DNA from: Gammaproteobacteria bacterium
GTDB taxonomy: Bacteria; Pseudomonadota; Gammaproteobacteria; Eutrophobiales; Eutrophobiaceae
Assembly: GCA_003645215.1 (NCBI GenBank)
Contig: QNEM01000147.1
Coordinates: 1-5,422 of the forward strand
Direction of reading: 5' to 3'
DNA length: 5,422 bases
Shown here: positions 1-4,710 of the stretch, one piece after another
Layout: each line of letters starts with the position of its first letter
Numbering within the stretch: the first letter of the stretch is position 1
Program-made: the position numbers and the translations under genes
Notes under the pieces: model-generated
What the model saw: the letters and a program-made list of their open reading frames with translations, nothing else
Told to the model about the DNA's origin: nothing
The model's database searches: none

Positions 1-111
1 GTTGAATTTCATCTTCTGGACACCGGTCATTTTGCTCTGGAAGAAGATGGTGAAGTGATTGCGGAACATATCAGACGATTCCTGGGCAACAAAAACATTG
101 CCAGTAATTGA
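1..111 (+). CDS. Alpha/beta-hydrolase fold protein, C-terminal fragment
   Basis: Partial gene: the frame is open from base 1 and ends at TGA 109-111, giving the last 36 residues. The fragment reads LLDTGHFALEEDGE followed by an amphipathic IAEHIRRFLG end. This is the usual C-terminal block of alpha/beta-hydrolases of the haloalkane dehalogenase / epoxide hydrolase / esterase type, in which the histidine of T-G-H-F is the catalytic base and the final helix packs on the fold. The nucleophile and acid residues lie outside the window, so the substrate cannot be told. The family assignment rests on this short motif only. The following gene starts 83 bases downstream on the same strand, past a hairpin. 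Confidence 0.75.
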   Translation, partial: VEFHLLDTGHFALEEDGEVIAEHIRRFLGNKNIASN

Positions 112-142
112 TAACTAATAGCACAATATTAATATGTAAACA

Positions 143-171
143 GAGGCCATCATCACCTGTATGGTGGCCTC
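143..171 (+). terminator. Hairpin after the hydrolase gene, possible terminator
   Basis: GAGGCCA (143-149) pairs exactly with TGGCCTC (165-171). The stem extends inward through TCAT/ATGG, with one T-G wobble, to an 11-bp stem and a 7-base loop. No T-run follows, so it is not a canonical intrinsic terminator. It could reduce read-through or act as an mRNA-stabilising 3' end between the hydrolase and PPOX genes. Confidence 0.45.
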
Positions 172-194
172 ACTCATAGATTCGGAGAATAACC

Positions 195-764
195 ATGAGA
201 GAATATACAAGTGATATTGCCTTTACCGATAAGGTCAAAGAGATACAAAAGCTGAAAGGTTCACGAAATGCCTATGCAAATATGGAACAGGGAAGTGGCT
301 GGCAAGATACCATTACCAGGCAACTTAAAGATTTTATTGCTGAACGTGATTCCTTTTATATGGCAACGGTGAATAGTGAAGGACAACCCTATATCCAGCA
401 TCGTGGTGGACCGAAAGGCTTTTTAAAAGTGATCGATGATCGCACTCTGGGTTTTGCTGACTTTACTGGTAACAGGCAATACATCTCTTATGGCAACCTG
501 GAAGAAAATAATAAGATATGTCTGTTCTTCATGGATTATCCAAACCGGACACGCATCAAACTATGGGGCACATCAGAGGTCAATGAAGATGATGCAGCCT
601 TGATTGAACTACTATCGGTATCCGATTACCAGGGCCAGGTAGAGCGTGCCTTCATCATTCATGTAGAAGCCTGGGACAGGAACTGTCCTCAACACATCAT
701 GCCACGTTATACGAAACAGGAAATTACTGAACTGGATGTGTGCGAAGGCTGTGAACCGAAGTAA
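195..764 (+). CDS. Pyridoxamine 5'-phosphate oxidase (PPOX) family, flavin-nucleotide-binding protein
   Basis: A 189-residue cytoplasmic protein with no signal peptide or membrane segment. The start is fixed by GGAG at 184-187, 7 bases before ATG. Residues about 40-165 form the PPOX split-barrel pattern: an amphipathic helix, then the strand MATVNSEGQPYIQHRGG (56-72), a GNRQYISYGNL segment (92-102), LFFMDYPNRTRIKLWG (110-125) and a final strand into AWDRNCPQHIMPRY (159-172). The arrangement matches the COG3576-type 'predicted flavin-nucleotide-binding' proteins rather than PdxH itself, which is longer and carries its own C-terminal motif. Relatives bind FMN or F420 and reduce or oxidise small substrates, but the substrate here is unknown. 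The C-terminus ends in a C-E-G-C pair (183-186) that could bind metal or form a disulfide. It may be co-transcribed with the small gene just downstream. Confidence 0.88.
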   Translation: MREYTSDIAFTDKVKEIQKLKGSRNAYANMEQGSGWQDTITRQLKDFIAERDSFYMATVNSEGQPYIQHRGGPKGFLKVIDDRTLGFADFTGNRQYISYGNLEENNKICLFFMDYPNRTRIKLWGTSEVNEDDAALIELLSVSDYQGQVERAFIIHVEAWDRNCPQHIMPRYTKQEITELDVCEGCEPK

Positions 765-807
765 GAATAGCTGCCCTAAAGATATTAACTACGGCTGGGT
801 GGAGTAC

Positions 808-918
808 ATGGAGGTTCTGGCAATACTCTATGCAATTGCCCTGTTCCTCATCATTGCACCCATAGCCTATATCATGGCCTATCTATTCCACCATGGAATG
901 ATGCCACCAGTGGTCTAA
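808..918 (+). CDS. Small single-pass membrane protein, 36 aa
   Basis: A short reading frame of 36 codons that encodes one hydrophobic helix (about residues 3-27, rich in A, I, L and Y), followed by a short tail with HHG, MMPP and VV. I chose ATG 808 because GGAG lies at 801-804, although the 3-base spacing is short. An in-frame ATG at 736 would add 24 charged residues and overlap the PPOX gene by 29 bases without a ribosome site. The strongly membrane-like composition and the position 43 bases after the PPOX stop support a real small gene. No family is recognised and no function can be proposed. Confidence 0.5.
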   Translation: MEVLAILYAIALFLIIAPIAYIMAYLFHHGMMPPVV

Positions 919-947
919 ATACATCTGACATCAATTATTTTTCATTT

Positions 948-1214
948 ATGAACGGGATTAATGATACATTAGCTAATGAATGTATAAGGGTGATAAAAAT
1001 GGCAAACGATGACAGTAGCGTTAATGTTGGTGGTCTACCTTCAGAAAAATGGATAATAGACCTGGACGAAAAAATATTTTATAGACACTTGCCAAGAACT
1101 AATGATTTTCCCTTATCTGACGCAAGATTGGTTCATGACATGATTGGAGAACACGATATAGAAATCCATAGTACCGACTTTGTACTTGGCCCCTATCGAA
1201 AGGTTCAGCCTTAA
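948..1214 (+). CDS. Hypothetical protein, up to 88 aa
   Basis: A soluble acidic protein of unknown family, with no signal peptide, membrane helix or metal motif. The middle reads as alternating short strands and turns (GGLPSEKWIIDLDEKIFYRHLP), and the end carries a run rich in H, D and I (HDMIGEHDIEIHSTDF). The upstream ATG at 948 has no ribosome site. An internal ATG at 999 is preceded by AAGGGTGA (986-993) and would give a 71-residue protein beginning MANDDSS; that start is at least as likely. It lies 29 bases after the small membrane gene and points towards the convergent P460 gene. It could be a chance frame, but the length and balanced amino-acid content favour a gene. Confidence 0.5.
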   Translation: MNGINDTLANECIRVIKMANDDSSVNVGGLPSEKWIIDLDEKIFYRHLPRTNDFPLSDARLVHDMIGEHDIEIHSTDFVLGPYRKVQP

Positions 1215-1225
1215 TAAAATAAATT

Positions 1226-1307
1226 GGTCTGACTCCTTTTGTCCAACTTCCATGTTGGCCATCCCAAACTCCATTTTTTTACTTTAAGAAAAGGTCTGCT
1301 CCTTTTG
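1226..1307. repeat. Two near-identical GGTCTG(A)CTCCTTTTG motifs in a convergent spacer
   Basis: GGTCTGACTCCTTTTG at 1226-1241 recurs as GGTCTGCTCCTTTTG at 1293-1307, differing by one missing A. The second copy lies within a hairpin: AAAAGG (1289-1294), loop TCTGCT, CCTTTT (1301-1306). Between the copies is a second small stem, CCAAC (1243-1247) / GTTGG (1254-1258). The spacer separates the stops of two convergent genes (1214 and 1324). The hairpins are too weak to be sure terminators. Motifs of the GGTCTGA type remind me of REP sequences associated with Y1 (RAYT) transposases, but no transposase is present in this window. Confidence 0.5.
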
Positions 1308-1323
1308 CATGTAAGGGAATATT

Positions 1324-1830
1324 TTATTTAGAAAACTCAACCAGGCTTGCATGAGAGAATAGAAAATCGCTTTCAGGCATTGGTGTATGGCAACTGGCAC
1401 AATCCAGACCATTTTCTTTTGGTTTACCATCTGTATTGTAGATTGCAAATCCCCAATCACCTGCCAGCCCACTATCATCAATAATACCATTCCAGTCTGA
1501 TCGCTTTTCCATCACGGCAATAGCAGCTAATTTACCTTTTTCGTAATTACCATCAGATCCTGTAACAGGCTCTCCGTCACTAACCTTTGCCTTATACACT
1601 TCCATGACGATCTTTGAACCATCAGCAAGCTTTCCCTTGTTAAGGCTATCCAACGCAACCTGGTTGGCATAAAGCACAGCTACCTGTGGCTTGCCTACCC
1701 GATTTCGAGTGTCATAACTTTTAAACTCTGTTTTATATCCTTCAGGAAACTTCACTTGCTCTGGATTACCACCAGCATAGGCAAGAAAACTGACACATAA
1801 ACCCAGACATATAAATGCAATTTTTTTCAT
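1324..1830 (-). CDS. Cytochrome P460 family protein, periplasmic, c-type heme
   Basis: A 168-residue secreted heme protein. Residues 1-19 form a signal peptide (MKK, hydrophobic core, A-Y-A cleavage site before GG). The mature domain carries the P460 family landmarks: YAN (54-56), ADGSKIVMEVYK (69-80), VMEK (106-109), WGFAIY (126-131) and the heme-attachment motif CASCH (144-148) near the C-terminus, followed by SDFLFS. P460 proteins oxidise hydroxylamine, often together with NO, through a heme cross-linked to a lysine; the related cytochromes c'-beta bind NO instead. I cannot assign the cross-linking lysine without an alignment (K73, K80 and K82 are among the candidates), so the activity is open. 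The start at 1830 is set by GAGAGGAGA (1838-1846 on the complement). A further 25 codons upstream are open but would precede the signal peptide. It is divergent from an OhrR-like regulator. Confidence 0.9.
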   Translation of the reverse strand: MKKIAFICLGLCVSFLAYAGGNPEQVKFPEGYKTEFKSYDTRNRVGKPQVAVLYANQVALDSLNKGKLADGSKIVMEVYKAKVSDGEPVTGSDGNYEKGKLAAIAVMEKRSDWNGIIDDSGLAGDWGFAIYNTDGKPKENGLDCASCHTPMPESDFLFSHASLVEFSK

Positions 1831-1875
1831 TTTCAACTCTCCTCTCAACATATGAATAAATAACTTCAGTGTCTT

Positions 1876-1904
1876 ATAATACGTATACAAAATATTAGTG
1901 TACA
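1876..1904 (-). promoter_or_regulatory. Predicted sigma70 promoter of the P460 gene
   Basis: Read on the - strand, -35 TGTACA (1904-1899), a 17-bp spacer and -10 TATTAT (1881-1876). The -10 matches 5 of 6 consensus bases and the -35 matches 4 of 6. The predicted start is near 1869, giving a leader of about 40 bases with a strong ribosome site. The -35 is shared with the opposite promoter. Confidence 0.5.
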
Positions 1905-1927
1905 TAATTGTAGCTTAGCAGTATAGT
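1899..1927 (+). promoter_or_regulatory. Predicted sigma70 promoter of the OhrR-like regulator gene
   Basis: -35 TGTACA (1899-1904), a 17-bp spacer (1905-1921) and -10 TATAGT (1922-1927), which matches 5 of 6 consensus bases. The predicted start is near 1934, leaving a leader of about 60 bases before ATG 1997. TGTACA is its own reverse complement, so the same six bases serve as -35 for the divergent P460 gene. Confidence 0.5.
1901..1912. promoter_or_regulatory. Candidate operator for the OhrR-like regulator
   Basis: TACATAATTGTA is an inverted repeat with TACA/TGTA arms. It resembles the AT-rich TACAATT...AATTGTA boxes known for OhrR. It overlaps the shared -35, so binding would block both promoters. 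Related half-sites nearby are TATACAAAATATT (1884-1896), AATATTGTAC (1967-1976), and the octamer TTAGTGTA at 1895-1902 and 1953-1960. The exact operator cannot be fixed from one sequence. Confidence 0.4.
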
Positions 1928-1996
1928 CAAGACAAAGTAATAGCGCAACTATTTAGTGTATGAAATAATATTGTACGGTTTTAGGAGAGGTCAAAC

Positions 1997-2422
1997 ATGG
2001 GTCCTGATTTAAATGAACAAGTCTGTTATGCCCTGTATTCAACATCCCGGGCAATCACTCAGGCCTACAAACCACTGTTAGAACCCCTGAACCTGACCTA
2101 TCCACAATATGTGGTCATGATGGCCTTATGGGGCAATGATGTAGTGCCAATCAGCGAAGTAGCGAAGATCACTCGCATCAGTAATGCGACATTAACTCCC
2201 TTACTCAGGCGCCTTGAGGTCAATGGCTACATTGAAAGGAGAACGATAAAGGCCGATGAACGCCAAAAGTCGATAGTTCTTACAGGCGCAGGTAAAACAT
2301 TGGCCAGGAAAGCCAAAAAGGCCAGTGAAACAGCCTTATGCGCAACAGGACTCGCTGAAAAGGACGTCACTAAGCTGATGAGTCTGATGCAACAAATCAA
2401 ATCAAACCTGGATAATTTATAA
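1997..2422 (+). CDS. MarR-family regulator, OhrR-like, two-cysteine type
   Basis: A 141-residue winged-helix repressor. The N-terminal block with C10, Y14, Y24 and K25-P26-L27-L28 aligns with the OhrR reactive site. B. subtilis OhrR has Cys15 hydrogen-bonded by Tyr19 and Tyr29, and the spacing here is identical. A second cysteine at C115 lies 105 residues after C10, the same distance as C22-C127 of the Xanthomonas 2-Cys OhrR, so oxidation may form an intersubunit disulfide. The winged helix spans about 50-100: recognition helix 62-76 (SNATLTPLLRRLE), wing with D-E-R-Q at 87-90. The start is supported by AGGAGAGG (1983-1990). OhrR proteins normally repress an ohr peroxidase gene. None is visible here, and the divergent neighbour is cytochrome P460, with a membrane protein gene 18 bases downstream. 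Autoregulation is likely from the shared promoter region. Confidence 0.9.
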   Translation: MGPDLNEQVCYALYSTSRAITQAYKPLLEPLNLTYPQYVVMMALWGNDVVPISEVAKITRISNATLTPLLRRLEVNGYIERRTIKADERQKSIVLTGAGKTLARKAKKASETALCATGLAEKDVTKLMSLMQQIKSNLDNL

Positions 2423-2440
2423 ACAGGCCTGCTCTCCTTC

Positions 2441-2869
2441 ATGCTCAAATCCAGGCTGTTAACTGTATTATTCCCCGAACAACCCAGAGAATTCCCTCAT
2501 CGCATGGCTATGCGTATATCATTACGGGCTTTACATATAATGACGACGGGCGTACTTCTGGGTGGCCATATTTTTCATCAGCCCGTCTCTATTCTGGAAC
2601 CCTGGCTATGGGTCGCAATATTGTCAGGCCTTGCCATATTGCTTACGGATATTTATTCAAGTTTTGCTGTTTTATTTGAGATTCGGGGTCTTGTAGTGCT
2701 GCTAAAAATTGCACTTTTATGTCTTATCCCATTTTTTTGGGAACAACGTATTTTTATACTGGTACTGATTTTATTTATTGGTGCTATCAGCAGTCACATG
2801 CCCAAACGTTATCGTCATAAATTACTATTTTTCGAGTCTGTCATTATTCCTGATCAAAGAAGTGGATGA
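2441..2869 (+). CDS. Conserved-looking four-helix membrane protein
   Basis: A 142-residue integral membrane protein. The four predicted helices are at about 27-45, 52-78, 82-100 and 102-118. The N-terminal arm is basic, and a cytoplasmic-looking tail begins SSHMPKRYRHK. Histidines sit in or next to the helices (H32, H43, H46, H119, H126). The RALHIMTTGVLLGG segment recalls the first helix of CopD-like metal or heme-b membrane proteins, but this is only a resemblance. The gene begins 18 bases after the regulator stop and has no clear ribosome site, so translation is probably coupled to the regulator. Its stop is immediately followed by a truncated copy of the 81-codon gene found at 4413. Its function is unknown. 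Gene order suggests it belongs to the OhrR/P460 response. Confidence 0.7.
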   Translation: MLKSRLLTVLFPEQPREFPHRMAMRISLRALHIMTTGVLLGGHIFHQPVSILEPWLWVAILSGLAILLTDIYSSFAVLFEIRGLVVLLKIALLCLIPFFWEQRIFILVLILFIGAISSHMPKRYRHKLLFFESVIIPDQRSG

Positions 2870-2977
2870 TATGGAATGTGATCATATCAAGGCCATGGAT
2901 CTTGCCCGTGATGGAAGCTGGGAGAAATCTCACAAATTAGTCCAGCAGTATTCCGATATATTATCCTGCCTTGTTCA
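2868..2977 (+). repeat. 110-bp direct repeat, left copy
   Basis: Matches 4410-4519 without gaps at a constant offset of 1542 bases. I count 8 differences in 110 (at 2885, 2888, 2891, 2894, 2895, 2900, 2959, 2973), with 58 identical bases in a row at 2901-2958. It begins 3 bases before the ATG of the truncated gene copy and ends inside the antisense 3' end of the channel gene. Confidence 0.95.
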
Positions 2978-2993
2978 GATCAATAACACTTGA
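2871..2993 (+). pseudogene. Truncated copy of the 81-aa gene
   Basis: This frame encodes MECDHIKAMDLARDGSWEKS and onward through SCLVQ before diverging, and stops after 40 codons. The first 35-36 codons correspond to the intact gene at 4413, with M9/L9, I30/K30 and V35/I35 replacements. The rest of the protein, including the HRVEGDIGNAQYWYGRAG block, is missing. It starts one base after the stop of the four-helix membrane protein gene, so the intact gene may once have followed that gene directly. The 3' part (2961-2993) overlaps the channel gene on the opposite strand. It is probably non-functional, although a short peptide could still be translated by coupling. Confidence 0.8.
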
Positions 2994-4286
2994 ACGAATA
3001 TGCAAATCTCTTTGTGGATAGGGTATTTCAATATCATGCTCACGAAACTTATCCCATATACCTAGTAAAATCTCACTCTTTACATTAATCACGCCTCTTT
3101 CCGGATCATTGATCCAGAAACGTAGTTTCAAATCCACCGAATTATCACCAAAACCAATTAAAAGGCATTCAGGCTCGGGGCTATCAAGCACACGTTGTAC
3201 TTCTATTGCTGATTGGACACAGAGTTCCATTGCTTTTCGTACATCTGATTGATAATGGACACCTACGACAATATCAGGCCTGATTAATTTATCCGTGTGT
3301 GTCCAGTTAACCACTTCCTGACTGATCAAATTTTCATTAGGAATCAGGTGCTCAGTACCGTCCATTCTTTTTACACTTGCGTATCTGGCATTTAAAGATT
3401 CTACAATTCCATACGTATCACCAACTGTGATTAGATCACCCGGCTTGATGGACTTATCCATTAATAACAACACACCACTAAAAAGATTGGCAATTGACTT
3501 CTGCAGACCAAGCCCAATACCTATTCCCACCGCACCACTAAATACAGCAAAGGCAGTCAAATCAATCCCTACACTGGAAATCGCCACAACAACAGCAATT
3601 ATGATCAATGTTATTTTGATCAGTTTACTGATCAGGACTTTTACCGAGGGCGTAATATCAGCTGATTTTTTAATCTGCTGCTCAATGAACTGTGACATAA
3701 GGGATGCCAGCCACAGGAGGATAATGAGTAGAAAGAATCCTTCGATCACAGTTAGTGCGGATATTCTCAATTCACCCACAGTGAGTCCAAGACCATCCAG
3801 TACATCTGTCACAGGGCCAATCAGGTTTAATATATTAAGTGCAGCAACAGTCCAGACAACGACCATAATAAATTTTGATAAGGCCTTGTTTCTTAGCATC
3901 CCCGTTGTCAGATTAATAATGACCCAGGCAGCTAACAGACTAACGGCGATTTTTATCAAATGATAAGATGTCTCTATAGCGGCACCAATCAATAACAACA
4001 ATGACAGCGCCAATAACCAGATTGCCGGTAGTATCAATGAGGCGATCAGGGATTGGTGTATAGAAAGAGAAGTCGGTATAAATCGAAGTAACGCTCTATT
4101 TTTATTTACAATTTCCTTTTCTCGCCATTCTTTTATACTCGGCGTTAGATGCCGGCAAACGAGGAGTGTTAATGCAATCAAACATAACTGGATGAGATTG
4201 CTATAGATCAATACATTTTCATAGACCCAACTTTCCATTGTCATGAAAATATTCTCTATATAAACGTAATCCAGGTATTTATCCAT
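2961..4286 (-). CDS. MscS-family mechanosensitive ion channel
   Basis: A 441-residue inner-membrane channel, longer than E. coli MscS (286 aa) because of extra N-terminal helices. Predicted helices are at about 28-45, 76-102, 106-127, 137-157, 176-198 and 220-240, followed by the glycine/alanine-rich pore helix (about 241-275, FSGAVGIGIGLGLQKSIANLFSG). The beta domain follows, with MDKSIKPGDLI (276-286), HLIPNENL (313-320) and NWTH (327-330). The alpha-beta domain ends with the conserved IPYPQRDLHIR (421-431). It should open under membrane tension to release solutes during osmotic downshock. The start is uncertain: ATG 4286 lacks a good ribosome site, and ATGs at 4244 and 4238 are possible. 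Oddly, the last five residues and the stop lie within or at the edge of the 110-bp repeat. Confidence 0.92.
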   Translation of the reverse strand: MDKYLDYVYIENIFMTMESWVYENVLIYSNLIQLCLIALTLLVCRHLTPSIKEWREKEIVNKNRALLRFIPTSLSIHQSLIASLILPAIWLLALSLLLLIGAAIETSYHLIKIAVSLLAAWVIINLTTGMLRNKALSKFIMVVVWTVAALNILNLIGPVTDVLDGLGLTVGELRISALTVIEGFFLLIILLWLASLMSQFIEQQIKKSADITPSVKVLISKLIKITLIIIAVVVAISSVGIDLTAFAVFSGAVGIGIGLGLQKSIANLFSGVLLLMDKSIKPGDLITVGDTYGIVESLNARYASVKRMDGTEHLIPNENLISQEVVNWTHTDKLIRPDIVVGVHYQSDVRKAMELCVQSAIEVQRVLDSPEPECLLIGFGDNSVDLKLRFWINDPERGVINVKSEILLGIWDKFREHDIEIPYPQRDLHIRSSVIDLNKAG

Positions 4287-4324
4287 GTTTCACAGCTATT
4301 TGATTTTCTTTAATATCAAAATTA

Positions 4325-4330
4325 ATTATA
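4325..4330 (-). promoter_or_regulatory. Possible -10 element of the channel gene
   Basis: A perfect TATAAT on the - strand (4330-4325) would start transcription near 4318, about 32 bases before the ATG at 4286. The hexamer 17 bases upstream (TCGTGT) is a poor -35, so the promoter would be weak or activator-dependent. The region is AT-rich, so chance occurrence is possible. Confidence 0.3.
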
Positions 4331-4378
4331 GTCATCCTGAGAATCTAACACGATAATTAGTAGCAACCCACCCGAATC

Positions 4379-4406
4379 TTGCAATTCCTGTGATGAGGTC
4401 TATAAA
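4379..4406 (+). promoter_or_regulatory. Predicted promoter of the 81-aa gene, placing the start near its ATG
   Basis: -35 TTGCAA (4379-4384), a 16-bp spacer and -10 TATAAA (4401-4406). The expected transcription start is about 4412-4414, which coincides with ATG 4413, so the mRNA may be leaderless. This fits the lack of a usable ribosome site: the GG at 4409-4410 is only two bases from the ATG. Confidence 0.4.
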
Positions 4407-4409
4407 AAG

Positions 4410-4519
4410 GATATGGAATGTGATCACATAAAAGCACTGGACCTTGCCCGTGATGGAAGCTGGGAGAAATCTCACAAATTAGTCCAGCAGTATTCCGATA
4501 AATTATCCTGCCTTATTCA
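4410..4519 (+). repeat. 110-bp direct repeat, right copy
   Basis: Matches 2868-2977 at 102 of 110 positions, without gaps. It covers the first 35 codons of the intact 81-codon gene plus three bases upstream. The sequences diverge completely outside these limits. Both copies have the same orientation and flank the channel gene, so homologous recombination between them would delete 1542 bases. Confidence 0.95.
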
Positions 4520-4658
4520 TGCTTACCTGCATCGAGTTGAAGGTGATATAGGCAATGCTCAATACTGGTATGGCCGTGCTGGTGTGGATATGCCCGACAA
4601 TAGCCTGAAGGAAGAACTTAGTCGTTTGTATGAAATGGCTGATAAAAAACAGATGTAA
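4413..4658 (+). CDS. Conserved hypothetical protein, 81 aa (MECDHIKAL type)
   Basis: A small soluble protein, predicted to be all helical. It has an N-terminal MECDHIKALDLARDGSW block, then HKLVQQYSD, SCLIHAYLHRVEGDIGNAQYWYGRAG (about 32-57), and an amphipathic end (NSLKEELSRLYEMAD). The A-Y-L-H-R-x-E-G-D-x-G-N-A-x-Y-W-Y-x-R-A-G pattern resembles a single tetratricopeptide hairpin. I recognise the protein from unnamed gammaproteobacterial genes but know of no assigned function. The ATG at 4413 matches the usual N-terminus and lies right after a -10 element. It is divergent from the channel gene. A truncated second copy of its 5' end lies at 2871. Confidence 0.8.
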   Translation: MECDHIKALDLARDGSWEKSHKLVQQYSDKLSCLIHAYLHRVEGDIGNAQYWYGRAGVDMPDNSLKEELSRLYEMADKKQM

Positions 4659-4669
4659 AATATCATCTG
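4650..4669 (+). terminator. Short hairpin at the stop of the 81-aa gene
   Basis: CAGATG (4650-4655) and CATCTG (4664-4669) can pair over an 8-base loop that contains part of the stop codon. There are only six base pairs and no T-tract, so it would be a weak terminator at best. Confidence 0.25.
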
Positions 4670-4710
4670 ACCCTGCTTATTGCTTATCAAATTAATATAT
4701 ACTTCGTCTC

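Noticed and set aside
736..807. Longer start for the 36-aa membrane protein
   Set aside because: It would overlap the PPOX gene by 29 bases, has no ribosome site, and adds a charged segment unlike the rest.
1284..1490. 68-aa minus-strand frame
   Set aside because: It lies mostly inside the P460 gene in another frame and has no family resemblance.
1831..1905. N-terminal extension of the P460 gene to ATG 1905
   Set aside because: A strong ribosome site precedes ATG 1830 and a standard signal peptide begins there. The extension would also cover the predicted promoter.
2227..2448. 73-aa minus-strand frame
   Set aside because: It is antisense to the regulator gene, which is clearly coding; no ribosome site or motif.
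3427..3963. 178-aa plus-strand frame antisense to the channel gene
   Set aside because: It is long but is the complement of conserved pore and membrane codons. Its composition (S, T, I and P rich with no domain) is typical of a shadow.
2868..4519. Insertion sequence or integron cassette carrying the channel gene
   Set aside because: There is no transposase, integrase, terminal inverted repeat or attC-like structure. The flanking repeats are pieces of a gene, which fits homologous or illegitimate recombination better.
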